From: JACMRI01 sp043778625
Lineage (GTDB): Bacteria > Bacteroidota > Bacteroidia > UBA4408
Length of the DNA stretch: 18,218 nucleotides
Direction of reading: 5' to 3'
Assembly: GCA_043778625.1 (NCBI GenBank)
Contig: JAYWFU010000090.1
Coordinates: 1 to 18,218 of the forward strand
A program made the translations under genes and the position numbers. Of the stretch, positions 14,782 through 18,218 are shown in pieces; positions within the stretch are counted from its first letter, which is position 1, and each line of letters starts with the position of its first letter. The notes under the pieces were generated by a model. The model saw nothing but the letters and a program-made list of their open reading frames with translations, ran no database searches and was not told the DNA's origin.

Positions 14782-15099
14782 TTAACTAATAGGCGGAGCC
14801 TTTACACTAAACAAATAATGAATAACTAACGTAACGCAACTATGATAAGTTACGTTATAATTAAACTCAAAGTAATGAGTTGCAACTTGTAATACAAATG
14901 GCACTGGGGCATCAAAGGCAAGTGCAAAATCATCAAGCTGGCAGTGGTGATGTTTGGTTTCAAAATGCTTAGCGTGACAGGTGTATTTATCGTCTTGCTG
15001 GTGGTGGCTGTGCAATACCGCATGCAAATTACTTACACTAGTAATAGTAACTAATAGTGTAGCAATAATAATGGCTAGTATAGTTTGTAGCAATTTCAT
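14782..15099 (-). CDS. small exported histidine-rich protein upstream of TonB receptor
   Basis: 105 aa. An N-terminal hydrophobic helix (5-22) serves as signal or anchor. The mature part has 12 His and 3 Cys, mostly in 26-53: HAVLHSHHQQDD, C41HAKH, TKHHHC53 followed by QLDDFALAF; it ends FSVKAPPIS. Clustered His with Cys indicates a metal-binding periplasmic protein. I recall proteins with the same pattern (HHHxC..xDDF... ending in (K/R)(A/G)PP) as common first genes of Bacteroidota TonB-receptor loci. The role is perhaps periplasmic metal binding or sensing for uptake. It has its own promoter and a leader of only a few nucleotides. Confidence 0.75.
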   Translation of the reverse strand: MKLLQTILAIIIATLLVTITSVSNLHAVLHSHHQQDDKYTCHAKHFETKHHHCQLDDFALAFDAPVPFVLQVATHYFEFNYNVTYHSCVTLVIHYLFSVKAPPIS

Positions 15100-15103
15100 A
15101 ATT

Positions 15104-15117
15104 ATTACAAATGTAAT
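15104..15117. promoter_or_regulatory. imperfect dyad ATTACA-AA-TGTAAT at the promoter (possible operator)
   Basis: 6-bp inverted arms covering the -7 box of the His-rich gene. A Fur/Zur-type or other repressor site is conceivable because the operon looks metal-related, but no consensus is met well enough to name the regulator. Confidence 0.3.
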
Positions 15118-15140
15118 TGATTTTTTTTGATGCTAGCAAA
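15108..15140 (-). promoter_or_regulatory. promoter TTTG-N21-TACATTTG of the His-rich/TonB operon
   Basis: Minus strand: TTTG at 15140-15137, 21-nt spacer, TACATTTG at 15115-15108. The start codon begins 8 nt after the -7 box, so the transcript would have nearly no leader. Confidence 0.65.
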
Positions 15141-15160
15141 CCGAAAATTCAATACATTTG
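15126..15160 (+). promoter_or_regulatory. possible promoter TTTG-N23-TACATTTG of the outer-membrane protein/lipA unit
   Basis: TACATTTG at 15153-15160 ends 4 nt before the ATG at 15165, with TTTG at 15126-15129 (spacer 23, longer than usual). If used, transcription would start at or next to the ATG, giving a leaderless message. It interleaves with the divergent promoter on the other strand, which has the identical -7 octamer. Confidence 0.45.
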
Positions 15161-15164
15161 ATTG

Positions 15165-15932
15165 ATGAAAAAACTACTTGTAATTACACTTTTGATAGGT
15201 GTTGCGTTAAGTAATGCTAATGCGCAAAGTACTACCACTCCTAGTGTAGTGCAAAATATACCGACGTATAGCTCCACTAAAACATTATTTACTCACGAAA
15301 AAACATTTGGCGGAATGATAACTACCAGTGGTTGGGGCTTAAACTTTAGAAGCGGTAAAGCACGTGGTGCTAAAACTCGCCAAATAATTAATTTTGAATT
15401 TACTACGTATCGCCACCCTAAAGAAACAAAAGTAAAAAGCATACTTGACGCAGGACAAAAATTTAGGTATGGTAAAATAGCCACTCCTTATTTTTTGCGA
15501 GCTAGTGTAGGCGTACAAAAAGTATTGTTTGACAAAGAAACTCCCAACGCCATACAAGTACGTTATTTGCTAATGGCAGGACCTACATTGGCATTAGTAA
15601 AACCTTATTATGTAGATTATAAGTCAGCCAAATTATACAACAACGACAGAGTTGCCAAGCAGTTTGACCCACTTACTATGACCGTTGATTCGATATACGG
15701 TAGATCAAAATTTTTAACAGGTATTGGGCGCACACTACCTTACCCTGGCATACATGCTAAGGCAGCATTAAGTTTTGAATATGCCTCGTACGACGAAGAT
15801 ATTAAAGCCCTTGAAGTGGGTGCTACGCTTGATTTTATGCCACTACCATTAAAAATATTTGCCTACGAAACTCGTCGCCCATTGTTTTTACAACTCTATG
15901 TTTCGTTTAATTTTGGTTCGCAATGGTATTAA
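15165..15932 (+). CDS. outer-membrane beta-barrel-type protein of unknown function
   Basis: 255 aa from ATG 15165; the TTG just before it would add only one Met and overlaps the -7 region. Signal peptide 1-21 (MKKLLVITLLIGVALSNANA, cut before QSTT). The mature part has alternating strands rich in aromatic residues: KTFGGMITTSGWGLNFRSGK, RQIINFEFTTYR, FLRASVGVQKVLF, VRYLLMAGPTLALVKPYY, ALEVGATLDFMPLPL, and the ending PLFLQLYVSFNFGSQWY, suggesting a small outer-membrane barrel. I recall this type as a Bacteroidota conserved protein encoded before lipA, but without a known role. Gap to lipA is 23 nt, so they are probably cotranscribed. Confidence 0.8.
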   Translation: MKKLLVITLLIGVALSNANAQSTTTPSVVQNIPTYSSTKTLFTHEKTFGGMITTSGWGLNFRSGKARGAKTRQIINFEFTTYRHPKETKVKSILDAGQKFRYGKIATPYFLRASVGVQKVLFDKETPNAIQVRYLLMAGPTLALVKPYYVDYKSAKLYNNDRVAKQFDPLTMTVDSIYGRSKFLTGIGRTLPYPGIHAKAALSFEYASYDEDIKALEVGATLDFMPLPLKIFAYETRRPLFLQLYVSFNFGSQWY

Positions 15933-15955
15933 CTATTCTCTAACAAATTATTACA

Positions 15956-16822
15956 ATGACTATTACCTCAACTACAACGCCCGAACGTGTACGTAAGCCT
16001 GATTGGTTGCGTGTAAAATTACCTACTGGTAAAGAATATTTAAAAGTACGCGAACTGGTAACCGAACATAAATTACACACCATTTGCGAAAGCGGAAACT
16101 GCCCCAACATGGGCGAATGCTGGGGTGCAGGTACAGCTACGTTTATGATATTGGGTAATATTTGTACCCGTTCGTGTGGGTTTTGTGCCGTGGCTACTGG
16201 TCGCCCATTACCTGTGGATTGGGACGAGCCTGCACGTGTAGCAGCATCAGTAAAATTAATGAGCGTGAAACACTGCGTAATTACTAGCGTTGATAGAGAT
16301 GAACTAAAAGATGGTGGCTCAATTATTTGGGAACAAACCGTAAACAAAATACGTGAAGTAAGCCCTGGTACTACCTTAGAAACACTTATCCCCGATTTTA
16401 GAGGGCAATGGGAAAATTTACAACGCATTATTGACGTGCGCCCCGAAATAGTATCCCATAACCTCGAAACCGTGCGCCGCTTAACCAAGCAAGTACGTAT
16501 ACAAGCCAAATACGAACGTAGCCTTGAAGCCTTAGAGCGACTGGGCAAAGCAGGTATTAAAACAAAATCAGGCGTGATGTTAGGCTTAGGTGAAACCGAA
16601 GCCGAAGTAATTGAAACCATGCAAGACTTACACAATGTAGGCGTGCAAATAGTTACCTTAGGGCAGTACCTACAACCTACGGTAAAACACTTGCCAGTAG
16701 TGGATTACATACGCCCCGAACAATTTGCTAAATATAAAGAAATTGGCTTGGCTATGGGCATACGCTACGTAGAGAGTGGTCCGTTGGTAAGGTCATCGTA
16801 CCATGCCGAAAAGCACTTGTAG
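15956..16822 (+). CDS. lipA: lipoyl synthase (radical SAM)
   Basis: 288 aa, full length. LipA inserts two sulfur atoms into the octanoyl group on lipoyl carrier domains of pyruvate/2-oxoglutarate dehydrogenases and the glycine cleavage H protein, in the cytoplasm. Seen: auxiliary cluster cysteines C44, C49, C55 (CESGNCPNMGEC), radical SAM cluster C70xxxC74xxC77 (CTRSCGFC), the partly recognisable SAM-binding strands (VKHCVITSVDRDELKDGG, LIPDFRG, SHNLETV, SGVMLGLGE) and the C-terminal RSSY (279-282), whose serine ligates the auxiliary cluster and is the tail signature of the family. LipB is not in the window. It follows an outer-membrane protein gene and faces phaC. Confidence 0.98.
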   Translation: MTITSTTTPERVRKPDWLRVKLPTGKEYLKVRELVTEHKLHTICESGNCPNMGECWGAGTATFMILGNICTRSCGFCAVATGRPLPVDWDEPARVAASVKLMSVKHCVITSVDRDELKDGGSIIWEQTVNKIREVSPGTTLETLIPDFRGQWENLQRIIDVRPEIVSHNLETVRRLTKQVRIQAKYERSLEALERLGKAGIKTKSGVMLGLGETEAEVIETMQDLHNVGVQIVTLGQYLQPTVKHLPVVDYIRPEQFAKYKEIGLAMGIRYVESGPLVRSSYHAEKHL

Positions 16823-16842
16823 TTATTGATAAATTATTTTTC

Positions 16843-16910
16843 CGCCTTGGTTCGTGTCCTCACGAAACAATTAAATACTGTTTTGGTTCGTGAGGACACG
16901 AACCAAGGCG
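16843..16910. repeat. nested palindromic repeat element
   Basis: A perfect 24-bp inverted repeat (arms 16843-16866 and 16887-16910, CGCCTTGGTTCGTGTCCTCA... paired with its complement). Each arm is itself a hairpin: TTCGTG-TCCT-CACGAA on the left and GGTTCGTG-AGGA-CACGAACC on the right. It lies after lipA (stop 16822) and before the terminator palindrome at 16919. It resembles a REP-like or other mobile palindrome rather than a simple terminator. Confidence 0.75.
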
Positions 16911-16918
16911 TGAACAAA

Positions 16919-16954
16919 AAAAGTGTCGCATTACCTAGGTAATGCGACACTTTT
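16919..16954. terminator. perfect 36-bp palindrome, bidirectional terminator between lipA and phaC
   Basis: AAAAGTGTCGCATTACCT followed by its exact complement, no spacer. Poly-A (seven A on the plus strand) on one side and TTTT on the other fit terminators for both convergent genes. Confidence 0.75.
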
Positions 16955-16979
16955 AATGGTGTAGTAAGTATGGTATAAA

Positions 16980-18035
16980 TTATTTATCGCGTTTAGCAAG
17001 CCATGCGCCTACTGCTGGAGCAAGTTCTTTTTGTGAGCGTCCGCCTGTAAACACGCCAATATGCCCGCCTTTAAACGAGTATATTTCTTTGTCTTTGGTA
17101 CCCACATAATCATTTAACGGAATGGTAGCACTAGGGGGTACTAGGTGGTCTTCAGTAGCATAAATGTTAAGTAATGGCATAGTAATGTTGTTAAGATTTA
17201 CTTTGTGTTTGCCCACAATCATTTCGCCGTTAATTAATTTATTGCCTTGGTATAAATCTTTCATAAACTGTAAGTAGCACGCCCCAGCTTGGTCGGGGCT
17301 ATTGGCTATCCATTTTTCCATACGCATAAAATTTAATAGTTTTTCGCTATCGTTTACTGCGTTCATTAAGCCTTGCCCTTTGTTAATTTTCATCATTGGT
17401 TTAAGCATTTCAAAACCAACATTTAAAAACGAGCCTGGAATAATACCATTATAATTTTTTACTAACGCGTCAAAATCCATATCCTTAGCCCATTTGAACA
17501 GTAAACCATCATTAGTACTAAAGTCAATTGGGGTAACTAAGGTTATTAAATTTTTAACTTTGTTAGCGTGAGTAGCCGCATAAATAGTACTAAATGTACC
17601 ACCTTGGCATATTCCCATTAGGTTTATTTTGTCTAACTTATGATGCTTACACACATAGTCCACACAGTTGTTTATATAGCCATTAATGTAGTCGTTCATG
17701 GTGGTGTATTTGTCTTGCTGGGTTATTGTTCCCCAATCTATCAAATACACATCTAACCCTTGATTAAGTAGGTTAGTTACGTAACTACGGTCGGGTTGCA
17801 AATCCATCATTTGCCAAGTATTAACTAAGGCATACACTACTAATACAGGGGTTTTAACAGTTGCAGGGGTTGCTCTATCAAATCGATAAAGGGTTAATTT
17901 ATCCTCAGTATATACTTCAGTTTTAGGAGTAGTAGCAAGCGTAATTTCGGGTAAGTTTTTAAAGGCATCGTAGCTACTGGTAAGCTTATTAACAGTGCCG
18001 TTGAGCTCGTTTAACATATTAGTTTGATTGTACAT
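16980..18035 (-). CDS. phaC: class III poly(3-hydroxyalkanoate) synthase subunit PhaC
   Basis: 351 aa, the length of the small class III catalytic subunit. It polymerises (R)-3-hydroxyacyl-CoA, usually 3-hydroxybutyryl-CoA, into storage granules and in class III normally acts with PhaE. Seen: alpha/beta-hydrolase fold; nucleophile C143 in the lipase-like box GICQGG; D296 in YATEDHLVPP; H325 in KGGHIGVFTGG. Each lies 6 residues before the C149/D302/H331 triad I recall for the Allochromatium vinosum enzyme, consistent with colinear homology. No PhaE, PhaA, PhaB or phasin gene lies within the window; a transposase gene starts 127 bp upstream on the other strand. The start ATG at 18035 is the first; another Met at residue 7 is possible. 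Confidence 0.93.
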   Translation of the reverse strand: MYNQTNMLNELNGTVNKLTSSYDAFKNLPEITLATTPKTEVYTEDKLTLYRFDRATPATVKTPVLVVYALVNTWQMMDLQPDRSYVTNLLNQGLDVYLIDWGTITQQDKYTTMNDYINGYINNCVDYVCKHHKLDKINLMGICQGGTFSTIYAATHANKVKNLITLVTPIDFSTNDGLLFKWAKDMDFDALVKNYNGIIPGSFLNVGFEMLKPMMKINKGQGLMNAVNDSEKLLNFMRMEKWIANSPDQAGACYLQFMKDLYQGNKLINGEMIVGKHKVNLNNITMPLLNIYATEDHLVPPSATIPLNDYVGTKDKEIYSFKGGHIGVFTGGRSQKELAPAVGAWLAKRDK

Positions 18036-18149
18036 GGCGTATAATGATTTATGAAAAATTAAGTTAAACTAAATTAGCAATTAAAATTATATAGGTAAAT
18101 TAATGAATTGTTAATTTTATAGGGTCTATGACGTTTGGTGTGGGTAATC

Positions 18150-18157
18150 TATCTTTG
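18150..18157 (+). promoter_or_regulatory. -7 box (TATCTTTG) of the transposase-like gene
   Basis: TATCTTTG exactly matches TAnnTTTG, ending 5 nt before the ATG at 18163. The nearest TTTG (18134-18137) is only 12 nt upstream, so the -33 is weak or lies outside the IS. The leader would be very short. Confidence 0.4.
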
Positions 18158-18162
18158 TAATT

Positions 18163-18218
18163 ATGAATAGTAACGAATTATTTTCAATCGCCTTAGGTTT
18201 ATCTCATTCTTGGCACAT
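18163..18218 (+). CDS. transposase, N-terminal fragment, probably ISL3 family (cut by window edge)
   Basis: Only 18 residues are visible: MNSNELFSIALGLSHSWH, then partial Ile/Met. The pattern ELF-x-x-ALGL-x-x-W is the usual beginning of ISL3-type transposases of Bacteroidota (which continue with WYV-x-D-type text). The truncation is due to the window end. Family assignment rests on this short match plus the GGGTCT... terminus just upstream. Confidence 0.55.
   Translation, partial: MNSNELFSIALGLSHSWH

Larger units (their letters stand above)
18122..18218 (+). mobile_element. left end of a probable ISL3-family insertion sequence
   Basis: GGGTCTATGACGTTTGGTGT begins at 18122, about 40 bp before a transposase-like start codon, in the place of an ISL3-type terminal inverted repeat (these begin with GG). 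The other end and any 8-bp target duplication lie outside the window, so the boundary is an estimate. Confidence 0.5.

Noticed and set aside
15940..16635. 231-codon open frame opposite lipA
   Set aside because: The sense strand encodes an intact lipoyl synthase; the antisense product is low-complexity and without a family pattern.

Overview
The window is chromosomal DNA of a member of the Bacteroidota, probably near Chitinophagales/Sphingobacteriales. Several signs agree: strong A+T bias with TTA/GTA/ATA-rich codon use; a secreted protease with a type IX secretion C-terminal signal (YPNP motif); a TonB-dependent receptor with an N-terminal carboxypeptidase-like domain; a head-GIN adhesin-type protein; upstream elements of the Bacteroidota type TTTG-N18-21-TAnnTTTG; and no convincing Shine-Dalgarno sequences. 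No rRNA, tRNA or CRISPR was seen, and no stretch longer than about 165 bp lacks a gene.

Layout. (1) 1-127, minus: 5' part of a TatA-type translocase gene, cut by the window edge. (2) 285-5525, plus: five closely packed genes: a small HsdR-N-type nuclease-fold protein (TTG start), a 917-aa secreted subtilisin that overlaps it by 41 bp, a cysteine-free ArsR-fold regulator (TTG start), an NtrC-like response regulator without a Fis domain, and a conserved protein of unknown role; a 17-bp-stem hairpin follows. (3) 8652-5597, minus: ECF sigma factor, membrane anti-sigma-like protein with a duplicated N-terminal unit, and head-GIN/beta-barrel envelope protein. Near-identical GTAAC...CGTC promoter-like elements precede both the sigma gene and the head-GIN gene, which suggests an autoregulated envelope regulon. 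(4) 8817-11041, plus: a membrane cytochrome b/4Fe-4S protein and a CCG-domain protein, the two halves of a quinone-linked heterodisulfide-reductase-like module. (5) 15099-11146, minus: a His-rich small exported protein, TonB receptor and lipoprotein (probable metal uptake), then a separately promoted HEAT-like protein. (6) 15165-16822, plus: an outer-membrane-type protein and lipoyl synthase (lipA). (7) 18035-16980, minus: class III PHA synthase (phaC) without its usual PhaE partner in view. (8) 18122-end: left end of a probable ISL3-like insertion sequence.

Genes that face each other are separated by long perfect inverted repeats (5528-5574, 11090-11146, 16919-16954) that look like bidirectional terminators; a further one (11715-11758) ends the TonB operon while carrying the promoter of the next gene. 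A larger nested palindrome at 16843-16910 is a repeat element in its own right. I see no clearly new multi-gene defence or biosynthetic system. The most promising leads are the duplicated ECF promoter, the protease/nuclease-fold gene overlap, the nested palindrome, and the isolated class III PHA synthase beside an IS.
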